Source of the DNA: Arthrobacter stackebrandtii
GTDB taxonomy: Bacteria > Actinomycetota > Actinomycetes > Actinomycetales > Micrococcaceae
Direction of reading: 5' to 3'
DNA length: 64,000 bases
Assembly: GCF_017876675.1 (NCBI RefSeq)
Contig: NZ_JAGIOI010000001.1
Location: 4,278,001 to 4,342,000 of the forward strand
In this document: positions 1-8,649 of the stretch, one piece after another
Position numbering within the stretch: the first letter of the stretch is position 1
Layout of the letters: every line of letters starts with the position of its first letter
The notes under the pieces: model-generated
Seen by the model: the letters and a program-made list of their open reading frames with translations, nothing else
The model's database searches: none
Told to the model about the DNA's origin: nothing
Translations under genes and position numbers: made by a program

Positions 1-345
1 ACCCGCGAGGAAATCTCAGTTGCGCTGCAGGACCTGCACGACGCCGGGACCGATTTGATCACGATCACGCAGTACCTGCGTCCCTCCGAACGCCACCTGC
101 CTGTGGACCGCTGGGTCAAGCCCCAGGAGTTCCTGGACATCTCCCAGGAGGCGGAGGAAATCGGCTTCCTCGGCGTCATGTCCGGGCCGCTGGTCCGTTC
201 CTCCTACCGGGCCGGCCGCTTGTGGGCAACGGCCATGCGCAAGAAGGGGCTGGACATTCCAGAACACCTTGCACACATTGCCGAAGGCATTGAAGATTCA
301 GGGCACACGCGGCAGGAAGCTGCCTCGCTGCTGGCCGCACAATAA
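1..345 (+). CDS. lipA: Lipoyl synthase, C-terminal part (5' end outside window)
   Basis: The frame is open from the left edge and stops at TAA 343-345, leaving 114 residues. LipA is a radical-SAM enzyme that inserts two sulfurs into protein-bound octanoyl groups to make lipoate. The radical-SAM cysteines lie upstream of the window. What is visible is the end of the TIM barrel, with the family motif [12 protein letters not shown] at about residues 24-35, followed by a conserved [14 protein letters not shown] segment. The DUF4191 gene follows 31 bp downstream, an order known from mycobacteria (lipB-lipA-DUF4191-RDD-glnA). Confidence 0.95.
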   Translation, partial: TREEISVALQDLHDAGTDLITITQYLRPSERHLPVDRWVKPQEFLDISQEAEEIGFLGVMSGPLVRSSYRAGRLWATAMRKKGLDIPEHLAHIAEGIEDSGHTRQEAASLLAAQ

Positions 346-361
346 GTCCGCCGGAACCCGC

Positions 362-367
362 TAGAAT
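362..367 (+). promoter_or_regulatory. Candidate -10 box of DUF4191 gene (leaderless)
   Basis: TAGAAT lies 9 nt before the ATG at 377, and no Shine-Dalgarno sequence is visible between them. This is consistent with transcription starting at or just before the start codon. Confidence 0.4.
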
Positions 368-376
368 TGAATCACT

Positions 377-1138
377 ATGGCCAAAACTGACTCCCCATCC
401 AGCAACACCGACGACTCCAAGCGTTCACTCTTCGCTCGCAAGCCCAAGGCTGAGAAGCCGAAGAAGAACAAGAAGCCCAGCCGCATCAAGCAGATGGTGG
501 ACATCTTTAAGATGACCCGCAAGTCTGACCCGATGATCACGTGGCTGATGATCGGGGCGTTCTTGCTCCCCATCGCCATCTGCTTCGGCATCGGCTTCTG
601 GCTGAACAACTGGATCACCGGCCTGCTGGTGGGCATCCCGCTGGGCGTGCTTGCCGCCCTGTTGATCATGTCCCGCCGTGCCGAGCGCGCCGCCTACGCC
701 CAGATTGAGGGCAAGGCCGGAGCCGCGGGCGCTGCGCTCAGCGCATTGAAGAAGGGCTGGATCTTCGATGAGCAGCCTGCCTCCGTGAACCCGCGCACGC
801 AGGATGTGGTGTTCCGCGCCATCGGCAAGCCGGGAATTGTCCTGGTCACCGAGGGGCCCTCCACCCGGGTCAAGGGCCTTGTTGACGCCGAACGGCGCCG
901 CCTGAACCGGATCCTTCCCAACGTCACCGTCACCGTCATTGAGACGGGCCGCGGCGAGGGCCAGGTTCCGATCGCCCAGGTCACCAAGAAGATGGGCAAG
1001 CTGAAGAAGGAACTGACCAAGGTTGAGGTCAGCGCCGTCAACAAGCGCATCACCTCCATGGGCAACAAGCTGCCCATTCCCAAGGGGATCGACCCCTACA
1101 AGGCACGCCCCGACCGCAAGGCGGCACGCGGCCGCTGA
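377..1138 (+). CDS. DUF4191 family membrane protein
   Basis: The 253-residue protein has a basic, Lys/Pro-rich N-terminus (residues 1-50), two adjacent membrane segments (about 53-75 and 79-98) and a soluble C-terminal domain rich in Lys and Arg. It matches the DUF4191 family, found next to lipA and glnA in many actinobacteria; its function is unknown. The ATG at 377 has no Shine-Dalgarno sequence but a -10-like TAGAAT lies 9 nt upstream. A strong terminator follows 17 bp after the stop, so the gene is probably a single transcription unit or the end of a lip transcript. A membrane-anchored nucleic-acid- or lipid-binding role is possible from the basic charge but is only a guess. Confidence 0.9.
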   Translation: MAKTDSPSSNTDDSKRSLFARKPKAEKPKKNKKPSRIKQMVDIFKMTRKSDPMITWLMIGAFLLPIAICFGIGFWLNNWITGLLVGIPLGVLAALLIMSRRAERAAYAQIEGKAGAAGAALSALKKGWIFDEQPASVNPRTQDVVFRAIGKPGIVLVTEGPSTRVKGLVDAERRRLNRILPNVTVTVIETGRGEGQVPIAQVTKKMGKLKKELTKVEVSAVNKRITSMGNKLPIPKGIDPYKARPDRKAARGR

Positions 1139-1155
1139 CGACTGCTCAACATTCA

Positions 1156-1188
1156 ATGCCCGGTGGGACTTCCCACCGGGCATTTTTG
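1156..1188 (+). terminator. Rho-independent terminator after DUF4191 gene
   Basis: A perfect 12-13 bp stem (1156-1168 with 1171-1183) closes on a very short loop and is followed by TTTTT on the plus strand. Confidence 0.9.
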
Positions 1189-1480
1189 TGCCGTGCCGGC
1201 CGCGGCCCAGTGTGCCACGTGCCAGGGAGCGACCATGCGCGTGGTGCCGGGCAGCATACTTGGAACCCGCGCTCCTTGACCAAGGGGAACTTGAAACAGC
1301 AGCACATGCGATGGAGCCAGCCTGGGCGGTCGCACGAACTGCTGTTTCAGCCGAAGGTCGCATGGCAGTTGGCTGTATCCGGGAACTCCGGACCGGCCTT
1401 GCCAAAACCGGGCACAGCGCAAGGTGCGGGTGCTCCGGGAAGGCGGGTCCGGCGTCGGGCATCAGGAAAAGAAACACCCG
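1189..1480. other. Gene-free stretch with a large imperfect hairpin
   Basis: About 290 bp lie between two terminators, with no convincing gene on either strand. An inverted repeat has perfect 11-bp arms (TGAAACAGCAG at 1292-1302, complement at 1339-1349) that continue inward with partial pairing to an 18-nt loop. The stretch may encode an RNA or be an intergenic repeat; no promoter is obvious. Confidence 0.45.
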
Positions 1481-1516
1481 TTAAACAACAGCACCCCCGG
1501 CGTACCGGGGGTGCTG
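1481..1516 (-). terminator. Rho-independent terminator of RDD gene
   Basis: A perfect 12-bp stem (1489-1500 with 1505-1516) closes on a 4-nt loop. Read on the minus strand it is followed by TTGTTT. It lies 15 bp after the RDD stop. Confidence 0.85.
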
Positions 1517-1530
1517 GCGGGCTGATGCGC

Positions 1531-1968
1531 TCAGCGGCGGATCAGGATGGTTTTGATGGCGCGGTCGTGCAGGCCGCGGTGGTCTGCATCGACGATGATG
1601 CACGGGATGACCAGGCAGATGAGCACGGCGCGGATGACGCCGTCGAGCAGGCTGGGCTGGCGGCCGTCGAGCTTGACCACCTCGATGCCCATGATGCGGT
1701 GGCCCACACTGTAGCCGAGCAAGCCAACCAGGAGCATCTGCTCCACAGCGAAGACGGCGAGGGTTGCCGTGGGGTCGCCGCCAAAGAAGGCGTTGGAAAT
1801 GAGCAGCGACAGGCCCCAGTCAATGCAAATGGCCAGAATGCGACGGCCGGCACGGGCCATTGAGCCAGGTCCAGATTCTGGTTGCCCCAAACGTTCGCCC
1901 GGAAATTTCGATATATTGGAAGTGTCCGGGCCGCTGAGCCAAGAACCGATGTCTTTACGATTTACCAC
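1531..1968 (-). CDS. RDD family membrane protein
   Basis: The 145-residue protein has the RDD pattern: Arg at 42-43, Asp at 50 in the first membrane segment, and a late D-x-RGLHDR motif near residues 129-136. Three membrane segments cover about 44-60, 70-92 and 110-127. RDD proteins are small integral membrane proteins of unclear, possibly transport-related, function. I chose the GTG at 1968 because a TAGGCT hexamer lies exactly 6 nt upstream, as in leaderless actinobacterial genes, with GGAGGG in between. An internal ATG (residue 37) just before the domain is the alternative. The gene diverges from glnA; this neighbour pair is also known in mycobacteria. Confidence 0.88.
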   Translation of the reverse strand: MVNRKDIGSWLSGPDTSNISKFPGERLGQPESGPGSMARAGRRILAICIDWGLSLLISNAFFGGDPTATLAVFAVEQMLLVGLLGYSVGHRIMGIEVVKLDGRQPSLLDGVIRAVLICLVIPCIIVDADHRGLHDRAIKTILIRR

Positions 1969-1974
1969 CCCTCC

Positions 1975-1980
1975 AGCCTA
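1975..1980 (-). promoter_or_regulatory. Candidate -10 box of RDD gene
   Basis: TAGGCT on the minus strand lies 6 nt before the GTG start, which places transcription initiation at about the start codon. Confidence 0.45.
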
Positions 1981-2026
1981 CCGGTGTGCGTCCTGCGCGG
2001 CGGAATCCACGGAAGTCGGAGGGCTT

Positions 2027-2064
2027 GTAACGTGCCGGAAACAATTCCGACACGGTGAAGTAAT
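2027..2064 (+). promoter_or_regulatory. GlnR-like operator ladder upstream of glnA
   Basis: Four pentamers lie at exact 11-bp steps: GTAAC (2027), GAAAC (2038), GACAC (2049) and GTAAT (2060). The first pair matches the GlnR consensus gTnAC-n6-GaAAC known from Streptomyces and mycobacteria. A TAGGCT -10 candidate follows at 2075-2080, so bound GlnR would sit just upstream of the promoter, as expected for an activator. The presence of GlnR in this organism is not shown by the window. Confidence 0.6.
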
Positions 2065-2148
2065 CGCCCTGTTCTAGGCTTGTATTCGTTGCACAGGCAC
2101 CACGGCCGTTTTCGAGCCGGCCACAATCCCCAGCGCCAAGGAGCGTAG

Positions 2149-3573
2149 ATGTTCAAGAACGCGGAAGAAGTCCTCCAGTTCATCAAAGACGAAGATGTGA
2201 AGTTCGTCGATATTCGATTCACAGATCTCCCAGGCGTCCAGCAGCACTTCAATGTGCCTGCCAAGACCGTTGACCTTGACTTCTTCGTCAACGGCCAGCT
2301 CTTTGACGGCTCCTCCATCCGGGGTTTCCAGGGCATCGCGGAATCAGACATGCAGCTGATCCCGGACCCCAAGACCGCCTTCGTTGACACGTTCCGCAAG
2401 GAGAAGACCCTTGCGTTGAACTTCTCGATCGTGAACCCGCGCACCGGCGACCCGTACCACCGCGACCCCCGCGGCGTGGCTGAGAAGGCCGAGGCGTACC
2501 TGGAGTCAACCGGCATCGCCGACACCGCCTTCTTCGGCGCTGAAGCCGAATTCTTCGTCTTCGACAACGTCCAGTATGAATCCTCCGCAAAGGGCTCCTT
2601 CTACAAGATCGATTCAGAAGAGGCCTACTGGAACACCGGCCGCGAAGAAGTTGGCGGCAACCTGGGCTACAAGACCCCCGTCAAGGGCGGCTACTTCCCG
2701 GTTGCACCCATTGACCACCAGGCCGACCTGCGCGACGCCATGTGCCTTGAAATGGATGCTGCCGGCCTCGAGGTTGAGCGCTCCCACCACGAGGTTGGCG
2801 CCGCCGGCCAGGCAGAGATCAACTACAAGTTCAACACGCTGGTCCACGCAGCCGATGACATGCAGAAGTTCAAGTACGTCATCAAGAACACCGCCTGGGC
2901 CTGGGGCAAGTCCGTCACGTTCATGCCCAAGCCCGTGTTCGGCGACAACGGCTCCGGCATGCACTGCCACCAGTCGCTGTGGAACAACGGCGATCCGCTG
3001 TTCTACGACGAGAAGGGCTACGCCGGCCTCTCCGACATGGCCCGCTGGTACATTGGCGGCCTGCTCAAGCACGCCGACGCCGTCCTGGCCTTCACCAACC
3101 CCACGGTGAACTCCTACCGCCGCCTGGTCAAGGGCTTCGAGGCCCCGGTCAACATGGTCTACTCGCAGGGCAACCGCTCCGCCGGCATCCGCATCCCGAT
3201 CACCGGATCCAACCCGAAGGCCAAGCGCCTCGAGTTCCGTGCACCGGACCCCTCGTCCAACCCGTACCTGGCGTTCGCCGCGCAGCTGATGGCAGGCCTT
3301 GACGGCATCAAGAACCGCATCGAACCACCGGCACCCATCGACAAGGACCTCTACGAGCTGCCCCCTGAGGAGGCCAAGGACATCCCCAAGGCCCCCGAGT
3401 CGCTCGAAGAGGCCCTGGTCGCCCTGGAGAACGACAACGAGTTCCTCCAGGCCGGCGGCGTCTTCACCCAGGACTTGATCGACACCTGGATCGACTACAA
3501 GCGCGAAAACGAGATCAAGCCGCTGCAGTTGCGCCCGAACCCGTATGAGTTCGAGCTCTACTACGGCTGCTAG
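2149..3573 (+). CDS. glnA: Glutamine synthetase, type I (GSI-beta)
   Basis: This enzyme makes glutamine from glutamate, ammonia and ATP as a cytoplasmic dodecamer. The protein is 474 residues, the usual GSI length. Visible motifs are the FDGSSIRGF loop near 52-60, the metal-binding FFGAEAEFF at 128-136, the ATP-site [10 protein letters not shown] at 267-276, NRSAGIRIP near 342-350 and the adenylylation loop [11 protein letters not shown] with Tyr402. That tyrosine implies control by GlnE, which is encoded at 12.5-15.6 kb. The ATG at 2149 follows AAGGAGCGTAG, a good ribosome binding site. A GlnR-like operator lies upstream and a terminator follows 15 bp after the stop, so it is monocistronic. 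Confidence 0.98.
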   Translation: MFKNAEEVLQFIKDEDVKFVDIRFTDLPGVQQHFNVPAKTVDLDFFVNGQLFDGSSIRGFQGIAESDMQLIPDPKTAFVDTFRKEKTLALNFSIVNPRTGDPYHRDPRGVAEKAEAYLESTGIADTAFFGAEAEFFVFDNVQYESSAKGSFYKIDSEEAYWNTGREEVGGNLGYKTPVKGGYFPVAPIDHQADLRDAMCLEMDAAGLEVERSHHEVGAAGQAEINYKFNTLVHAADDMQKFKYVIKNTAWAWGKSVTFMPKPVFGDNGSGMHCHQSLWNNGDPLFYDEKGYAGLSDMARWYIGGLLKHADAVLAFTNPTVNSYRRLVKGFEAPVNMVYSQGNRSAGIRIPITGSNPKAKRLEFRAPDPSSNPYLAFAAQLMAGLDGIKNRIEPPAPIDKDLYELPPEEAKDIPKAPESLEEALVALENDNEFLQAGGVFTQDLIDTWIDYKRENEIKPLQLRPNPYEFELYYGC

Positions 3574-3588
3574 CCGCTCATGAATGCA

Positions 3589-3628
3589 GGAGGGTCGGAA
3601 CATTGCGTTCCGGCCCTCCCATTTGTTT
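3589..3628 (+). terminator. Rho-independent terminator of glnA
   Basis: A 13-bp stem with one G-T wobble (3589-3601 with 3607-3619) is followed by ATTTGTTT. Confidence 0.9.
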
Positions 3629-3680
3629 AATGTTCGACGGCGGCGCGCGCCCGCAGCTTTCGGCGCGCCGGGCGGGCAGG

Positions 3681-3881
3681 CTAGCGCTTGCCAAACTTCT
3701 TGTGGACTGCCTGCTTGCTCACGCCGAGGCACAGCGCAATGGCTTCCCAGGAAAGCCCGGCGGCACGGGCGCGTGCCACCATTTCCGATTCTGTGCGGGC
3801 GAGCTGTTTGCGGGCTTCCGCCACGGCATACAACGACTCCGCGGGCCCCATTCCCTCAGTGTTTCCAAGCAGAGTTTTCAC
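3681..3881 (-). CDS. Small helix-turn-helix DNA-binding protein (66 aa)
   Basis: Residues 40-62 read as a helix-turn-helix, WEAIALCLGVSKQAVHKKFG, preceded by a charged helix (about 15-38). There is no effector domain. The GTG start at 3881 has a very strong Shine-Dalgarno sequence (AGGAGG, 7 nt before), which together with the conserved HTH makes this a real gene despite its size. The recognition-helix wording resembles AsnC- or sigma-like HTH modules. Its targets are unknown; it may regulate neighbours or be an orphan nucleoid-type binder. It lies convergent to glnA and downstream of the acetyltransferase gene on the same strand. Confidence 0.8.
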   Translation of the reverse strand: MKTLLGNTEGMGPAESLYAVAEARKQLARTESEMVARARAAGLSWEAIALCLGVSKQAVHKKFGKR

Positions 3882-3948
3882 GATCCCAACCTCCTGGCGT
3901 AAACGTTAGTTGACGTGGGCCCTGCCGTCAATGAAAGTTGACGGCCTT

Positions 3949-4581
3949 TCACGGAGTGTGAAAAGTCCTGTACATGATCCGCTGGGGACCCGACCGCCCG
4001 CCCAGGTACCTGCCATGGTCCGCAAACCCGGCGTGTGCATAGGCGCGCAGTCCGGCAGCGTTGTCCTCGTTGACGCCAAGCACGACCCCTTCCGCCGGCA
4101 GGTCAAGCTCCGCCGCAATGCCTTGGGCAAGCCCGACGGCGGCTTCGGTCGCCGCGGTGCCGTACCCGAGCCCCTGCGCACGGCGGTCGATCAGGAAGCC
4201 GCGCAAAAGGATCGCACTGTCGTTGTCGGCCCATCCGGCGTCGCGGCCTGCATTGACATGCAGAATCCCCATGCCCACCACCGCCCTGCCTGCGCCGCCC
4301 GACGTCTCGGCGGTGGCCGGGGCGGCGATCGTGCATGCGGCGGCTGTCCCGGCAGTGACTGCAAACAGGTGGCGGTGCGGGTCGGCCAGGGCCTTTTGCG
4401 CCATCGGCCACGGTTCGCCCACGAATGCCGCCTGGCCCGGCATGAGCTCCAGGGCGGCAATGCCGGCCAACAACTTGGAATGCTCGGGTGCCCCGTTCAC
4501 GGGAAGGAGGGTCACGGCGGCCGGAGTATGCATGCGAAAATCATATGCTGCCCTGGTAAACAACCCTGTTCCGTGCATCAT
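3949..4581 (-). CDS. GNAT family N-acetyltransferase
   Basis: The 210-residue protein has the acetyl-CoA-binding motif A of GNAT enzymes, visible around residues 125-150 as LRGFLIDRRAQGLGYGTAAT. A late N-x-AGLRAYAHAGF segment (about 174-185) is typical of motif B in GNATs that act on small molecules or antibiotics. The substrate cannot be told from sequence. The ATG at 4581 (followed by a second ATG) has GAGGAG about 8 nt upstream; an in-frame ATG at 4533 would give a shorter and perhaps more typical N-terminus. The gene is 67 bp upstream of the small HTH gene on the same strand. Confidence 0.85.
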   Translation of the reverse strand: MMHGTGLFTRAAYDFRMHTPAAVTLLPVNGAPEHSKLLAGIAALELMPGQAAFVGEPWPMAQKALADPHRHLFAVTAGTAAACTIAAPATAETSGGAGRAVVGMGILHVNAGRDAGWADNDSAILLRGFLIDRRAQGLGYGTAATEAAVGLAQGIAAELDLPAEGVVLGVNEDNAAGLRAYAHAGFADHGRYLGGRSGPQRIMYRTFHTP

Positions 4582-4766
4582 CGAGCGGTCTCCTCACAGC
4601 AGCCAGAAGGTGACGGAAACGCTGGCAGGGACCTCCCTCCGTGGGGTAACCTGACCCTCATGAAATCCTTGGCGGCGGAGAATCCTGTCCACTACTTCCG
4701 GATGCCGCTACCTCCAACTGGTGGCGCCGCCGGCCGCCGGCCGATGAGCAGCGGGGAGAACCACTG

Positions 4767-5210
4767 ATGGCCATCAAGCTCGACAATGTCGGCATCGCCG
4801 TGCGTGACATTGAGGCGGCGATAGCCTTCTTCACCGACCTCGGCCTCACTGTGCTTGGCCGTGACACGGTCAGCGGCGAGTGGGCCGACACCGCTGTCGG
4901 GCTCGACGGAAACCATGCCAAGATCGCCGTGCTCCAGACACCCGACGGCCACGGCCGCCTCGAGTTCTTCGAGTACATCCACCCGGACGCGATCGAGACG
5001 GAACCGACACGTCCCAACGAGATTGGCATGCACCGGGTGGCATTTTCCGTCGACGACATCGACCAATCCTTGGCGATTGCCGCGAAACACGGCTACCACC
5101 CGCTCCGGGGCGTGGCCACCTACGGGGACATCTACAAGCTCACGTACCTGCGCGGCCCCAGCGGAATCCTGGTGATGTTCGCGCAGGAGCTCAAGCCGGC
5201 GGGCTCGTGA
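4767..5210 (+). CDS. VOC superfamily protein, methylmalonyl-CoA epimerase-like
   Basis: The 147 residues contain two beta-alpha-beta-beta-beta modules of the vicinal-oxygen-chelate fold. The first begins KLDNVGIAVRDIEAA and the second MHRVAFSVDDIDQS, and the protein ends in a typical GPSGILVMFAQ strand. The overall pattern is closest to methylmalonyl-CoA epimerase and glyoxalase. Residue 7, normally the first metal-binding His of epimerases (HxGIAV), is Asn here, while the His of the second module and the Glu of RLEFFEY are kept. The exact reaction is therefore uncertain and a metal-free or altered activity is possible. No methylmalonyl-CoA mutase gene is in the window. Confidence 0.8.
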   Translation: MAIKLDNVGIAVRDIEAAIAFFTDLGLTVLGRDTVSGEWADTAVGLDGNHAKIAVLQTPDGHGRLEFFEYIHPDAIETEPTRPNEIGMHRVAFSVDDIDQSLAIAAKHGYHPLRGVATYGDIYKLTYLRGPSGILVMFAQELKPAGS

Positions 5211-5243
5211 ACCCGGCTCCCCTGCGTCTCACGCGCGGGGCAG

Positions 5244-5350
5244 GGTTAGGGGAAACCGCGGCACAGTGATGCGGCGTTGGGGAAAACCGCGGAACAACTG
5301 ATGCCGCGTTGGGGAAAACAGGGACTTATCTGATGCGGGATCGGGGATGG
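5244..5350 (+). repeat. 32-bp intergenic tandem repeat, about 3.3 copies
   Basis: Two full 32-bp units (5267-5298 and 5299-5330) begin TGATGCSGCGTTGGGGAAAA. A partial copy precedes them (5244-5266) and another follows (5331-5350), reaching the glsA stop. The same unit recurs at 59192-59243 and, inverted, beside the IS110 element. It lies between the convergent VOC and glsA genes. Confidence 0.75.
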
Positions 5351-6265
5351 CTAGAAGATGGACCAGCCGGTCTTTGCCGTGAACTCGTCCAGGGCCGCGA
5401 TGCCGGCAACGGAGTTTCCGTTGGGGCCCAGCGACGGACCCCAGACCGTGATGGCGCAGCGGCCCGGGACGATGGCCACGATGCCGCCCCCCACCCCGCT
5501 CTTGCCGGGAAGGCCCACACGGTAGGCGAACTCCCCCGCGGCGTCGTACGTGCCGCACGTGAGCATGACGGCGTTGACCCGCTTACTCTGGTTGGGGCTC
5601 AGAAACGGCGTGCCGCCGGCCGCCACGCCGTGCCGGGCCAGGAACAGCGATGCCTTGGCCAGGTCCTCGCAGCTCATGGACAACGCACACTGCCGGAAAT
5701 ACGCCTCCAGCACGTCGTCCACCGGGTTCTCCAGGTTGCCGTAGCTGGCCAGCAGGTGCGCCATGGAGGCGTTGCGGTGGCCGTGGTCGGCCTCGGATGC
5801 CGCCACGACGGTGTCAATGTCCACGGCGGGGTTGCCTGATTCCAACCGCAGGAGGCCCCGGATCGAGGCGGCCGCGTCCCCGGTCAGCGTCAGCAGCCGG
5901 TCCGTCACCACAAGTGCGCCGGCGTTGATAAACGGGTTGCGGGGAATGCCGTGGTCCGCCTCCAGCTGGATCATGGAGTTGAACGGCGTGCCGGATGGTT
6001 CCCGGTGCACCCGGCGCCAGATCGAGTCATAGTCGTAGGACATGACCAACGCCAGGGAGAACACCTTGGAGATCGACTGGATGGAGAACTGCTCCTTCCA
6101 GTCCCCCGCCCCGTACACTTCACCGTCGGCCATGGCCACGCAGATGCCAAACTTCTCCGGTGAGACCTCCCCGAGGCTGGGGATGTACGAGGCAACCGCC
6201 CCGTCATGGCACAGCGGGGCCACATGCTCCGCGATGCCCTCAAGCACCTCCTGCAAATCTTCCAC
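5351..6265 (-). CDS. glsA: Glutaminase
   Basis: This enzyme hydrolyses glutamine to glutamate and ammonia. The 304-residue length fits the family. The serine-dependent beta-lactamase-like active site is visible as QSISK at 63-67 (catalytic Ser64, Lys67). Further family motifs are NPFINAGA and the late GKSGVGGGIVAIVPG. I chose the GTG at 6265 because it follows GGGAGGG at ideal spacing and gives the usual length; the open frame extends 37 codons upstream into a terminator, so a longer form is unlikely. The gene lies just downstream of the glutamine-type ABC transporter on the same strand, separated by a strong terminator, suggesting a local glutamine uptake and breakdown function. Confidence 0.93.
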   Translation of the reverse strand: MEDLQEVLEGIAEHVAPLCHDGAVASYIPSLGEVSPEKFGICVAMADGEVYGAGDWKEQFSIQSISKVFSLALVMSYDYDSIWRRVHREPSGTPFNSMIQLEADHGIPRNPFINAGALVVTDRLLTLTGDAAASIRGLLRLESGNPAVDIDTVVAASEADHGHRNASMAHLLASYGNLENPVDDVLEAYFRQCALSMSCEDLAKASLFLARHGVAAGGTPFLSPNQSKRVNAVMLTCGTYDAAGEFAYRVGLPGKSGVGGGIVAIVPGRCAITVWGPSLGPNGNSVAGIAALDEFTAKTGWSIF

Positions 6266-6336
6266 ATGCCCTCCCAACGAAAGTACCGGCGTCGAACCTG
6301 GGCCGCTGCCGCCCGCACGCAGGCGGGCAGCGGGCC

Positions 6337-6374
6337 AAAAAAATGGGGGTGGCAGCCAATCAGCCGCCACCCCC
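6337..6374 (-). terminator. Rho-independent terminator of the amino-acid ABC operon
   Basis: On the minus strand a 10-bp GC stem (6365-6374 with 6344-6353) is followed by seven T residues. It starts 15 bp after the glnQ-type stop. Confidence 0.92.
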
Positions 6375-6388
6375 ACACTACAGAGGTG

Positions 6389-7138
6389 CTAGAGGACCTT
6401 CGCGAGGAAGTCCTGCAGGCGCGGCTGCTGCGGGTTGCCGAAGACGTCCTCGGGCCGGCCCTGCTCGCAGATGACGCCGCCGTCCATGAAGATGACACGG
6501 TCGGCGACCTCGCGGGCGAAGCCCATCTCGTGCGTGACCACAACCATGGTCATGCCCTCGGCGGCGAGGTCGCGGATGACCTGCAGAACCTCGCCCACCA
6601 TTTCGGGGTCGAGGGCGCTGGTGGCCTCGTCGAAGAGCATGATGCCGGGGTTCATGGCCAGCGCGCGGGCGATCGCCACGCGCTGCTTTTGCCCGCCGGA
6701 CAGCGAGGCGGGGCGGGCGTCGGCCTTCTCGGCCAGGCCCACGCGGCGCAGCAGTTCCATGGCCTGTTCGCGGGCACCGGGCTTGTCCTTCTTCTTCAGT
6801 TCCACCGGCGCCAGCATGATGTTCTGGATGACGGACATGTGCGGGAACAGGTTGAAGTGCTGGAACACCATGCCAATGTTCTGGCGCACGGCATTCAGGT
6901 CAACCTTGGGCTCGGTCAGGTCAAAGCCGTTGACCGTGACGGAGCCGGCGGTGATGTCCTCGAGCTTGTTCAGGCAGCGCAGGAAGGTGGACTTGCCCGA
7001 GCCCGAGGGGCCGATCACGCACACCACCTCGCCCTCAGCAATGTCCACGTCGATCCCCTTGAGGACCTCGTTGGCGCCAAAGGACTTCTTCAGCCCGCGG
7101 ACGGCAATTTTCACGTTCTTTTCAGTGGTGGGGCTCAT
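6389..7138 (-). CDS. glnQ: Polar amino acid ABC transporter ATPase (GlnQ type)
   Basis: The 249 residues are a complete polar-amino-acid ABC ATPase: Walker [10 protein letters not shown] at 43-51, Q-loop around [12 protein letters not shown], signature LSGGQKQRV near 145, Walker [12 protein letters not shown] near 165 and the H-loop [10 protein letters not shown]. The domain supplies energy for import together with the fused binding-protein/permease encoded directly upstream; the two reading frames overlap by 4 nt, indicating translational coupling. Glutamine or glutamate is the likely substrate from family similarity and the neighbouring glutaminase, but other polar amino acids cannot be excluded. 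Confidence 0.93.
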   Translation of the reverse strand: MSPTTEKNVKIAVRGLKKSFGANEVLKGIDVDIAEGEVVCVIGPSGSGKSTFLRCLNKLEDITAGSVTVNGFDLTEPKVDLNAVRQNIGMVFQHFNLFPHMSVIQNIMLAPVELKKKDKPGAREQAMELLRRVGLAEKADARPASLSGGQKQRVAIARALAMNPGIMLFDEATSALDPEMVGEVLQVIRDLAAEGMTMVVVTHEMGFAREVADRVIFMDGGVICEQGRPEDVFGNPQQPRLQDFLAKVL

Positions 7139-8649
7139 TTGTTGAACTTCCTGTCAAGGGCGTTGGATACCTGGGTCAGGATGGTGATGACGATGAAGTA
7201 CAGTGCCGCCACGATCAGCAGGGTCTCGCCCGTGCGGAAGTTCGAGGCGTAGATCTGCTGGCCCTGGTAGGTCAATTCCGCGAAGCCGATGACGGCAAGG
7301 AGGGAGGTGTCCTTCAGGGTGATGATGAACTGGTTGATGAACGACGGCGTCATGATCTTGACCGCCTGCGGCACCACTACACGGCGCATCGATGTGACGT
7401 AGCTCAGGCCGAGGCTGCGGCTGGCTTCCAGCTGGCCGGGATCCACGGACTGGATGCCGCCGCGGACGATTTCGGTCATGTAGGCGCCGGCGTTCAGGCT
7501 CAGCGTGATGACACCGGCCGTGAGCACGTCGAGGGGCTGGCCGGTCATCTGCGGCAGGCCGAAGTAGAAGAAGAACGCCTGGACCAGCAGCGGGGTGCCG
7601 CGGAAAATGGAGACGTAGGTGGTGGCGATGCCGCGCAGGACAATGTTTTCGGAGACCTTGAAGAAACCAAACAGGATGCCCAGGACAAGCGCGATGGCCA
7701 GGGAGAGCACGGTGGCGACCATGGTCAGCCACAGGCCCTTCATCAGTGCCGGCCAGCTGTTCTTGAGGAGGTCGAAGAAGCCGCCCTGCTCCTGCACCTC
7801 GGACTTGGCAAGGTACTTGTCCAGGATGGCGTCGTATTCACCGTTGGCCTTCAGCGTGGCCAGGCCGTCGTTGAATGCTGCCAGGAGGTCCTGGTTCTGG
7901 CCCTTGTTGACCGCGAATCCGTAGGAACTGCCCTGTTCCTTGTCGGTGACGATCTTTAGGCCGTTGTTCTGGCTGACACCGTAGGCAAGCACCGGGTAGT
8001 CGTCGAACACGGCGACGGAGTTGCCGGCCTTGACGTCGTCGTACATGGTGGCGGAGTCTGCCAGTGCCTTGACGGTGAAGCCGTACTGGCCGGCGATGGA
8101 CTTGGCGAATGACTCGCCTTCACTGCCGCGCTTGGCCGTGACGGTCTTGCCCTTGAGGTCCTCGTAGGACTTGATGTCCTGGTTGTTCTTGGCCACGGCC
8201 ATTTGCACGCCGGAGTCGAAGTACGGTTCGGAGAAGTCAAAGATCTTCTTCCGCTCGTCCGTAATCGACATGCCGGCGATGACGCCCGCCACCTGGTTGG
8301 ACTGCAGTGCCTGCAGGGCGGCATCGAAACCGAGCGACTTGATGTCGACCGTGAAGCCCTCCTCGTCGGCGATCGCGTGGATCAGGTCCATGTCGATGCC
8401 CACCAGGTTGCCGCTGCCGTCGCGGAACTCAAACGGCGCGAAGGTGGTGTCGGTGGCGATGGCGAAGGTCTTGCCCTTGGCATCGGTGACCTGGACACCG
8501 GCGGACTGGGTGCCGGGCTGCGGGGCCGCCGGCGCACTCAGCGCTGAGGCGCCGCCGATCCCCAGCAGCATGGCGGCAACAGTAAAAAAGGCGGCGAGTG
8601 CGGCAAATATGCCGCCCCTGCGCCGCCGCATGGGTGAGTGCCTAAGCAT
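7135..8649 (-). CDS. Fused substrate-binding protein and permease of polar amino acid ABC transporter
   Basis: The 504 residues combine a secretion signal or anchor (about 11-45), a periplasmic-binding-type domain (about 52-280, starting [16 protein letters not shown]) and an inner-membrane permease (about 300-500). The permease carries the conserved EAA loop near 411-432 ([20 protein letters not shown]). Such SBP-permease fusions are known among glutamine/glutamate transporters of Gram-positive bacteria; tethering removes the need for a free lipoprotein. The ATG at 8649 follows TAAGGGAAAACT; a second ATG at residue 7 is possible. It forms a two-gene operon with the overlapping ATPase gene. 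A TAGGCT -10 candidate lies at 8715-8720. Confidence 0.92.
   Translation of the reverse strand: MLRHSPMRRRRGGIFAALAAFFTVAAMLLGIGGASALSAPAAPQPGTQSAGVQVTDAKGKTFAIATDTTFAPFEFRDGSGNLVGIDMDLIHAIADEEGFTVDIKSLGFDAALQALQSNQVAGVIAGMSITDERKKIFDFSEPYFDSGVQMAVAKNNQDIKSYEDLKGKTVTAKRGSEGESFAKSIAGQYGFTVKALADSATMYDDVKAGNSVAVFDDYPVLAYGVSQNNGLKIVTDKEQGSSYGFAVNKGQNQDLLAAFNDGLATLKANGEYDAILDKYLAKSEVQEQGGFFDLLKNSWPALMKGLWLTMVATVLSLAIALVLGILFGFFKVSENIVLRGIATTYVSIFRGTPLLVQAFFFYFGLPQMTGQPLDVLTAGVITLSLNAGAYMTEIVRGGIQSVDPGQLEASRSLGLSYVTSMRRVVVPQAVKIMTPSFINQFIITLKDTSLLAVIGFAELTYQGQQIYASNFRTGETLLIVAALYFIVITILTQVSNALDRKFNK

Noticed and set aside
425-1477. Long open frame on the minus strand across the DUF4191 gene
   Set aside because: It is an antisense shadow typical of high-GC DNA, lacks a ribosome site and crosses a perfect terminator.
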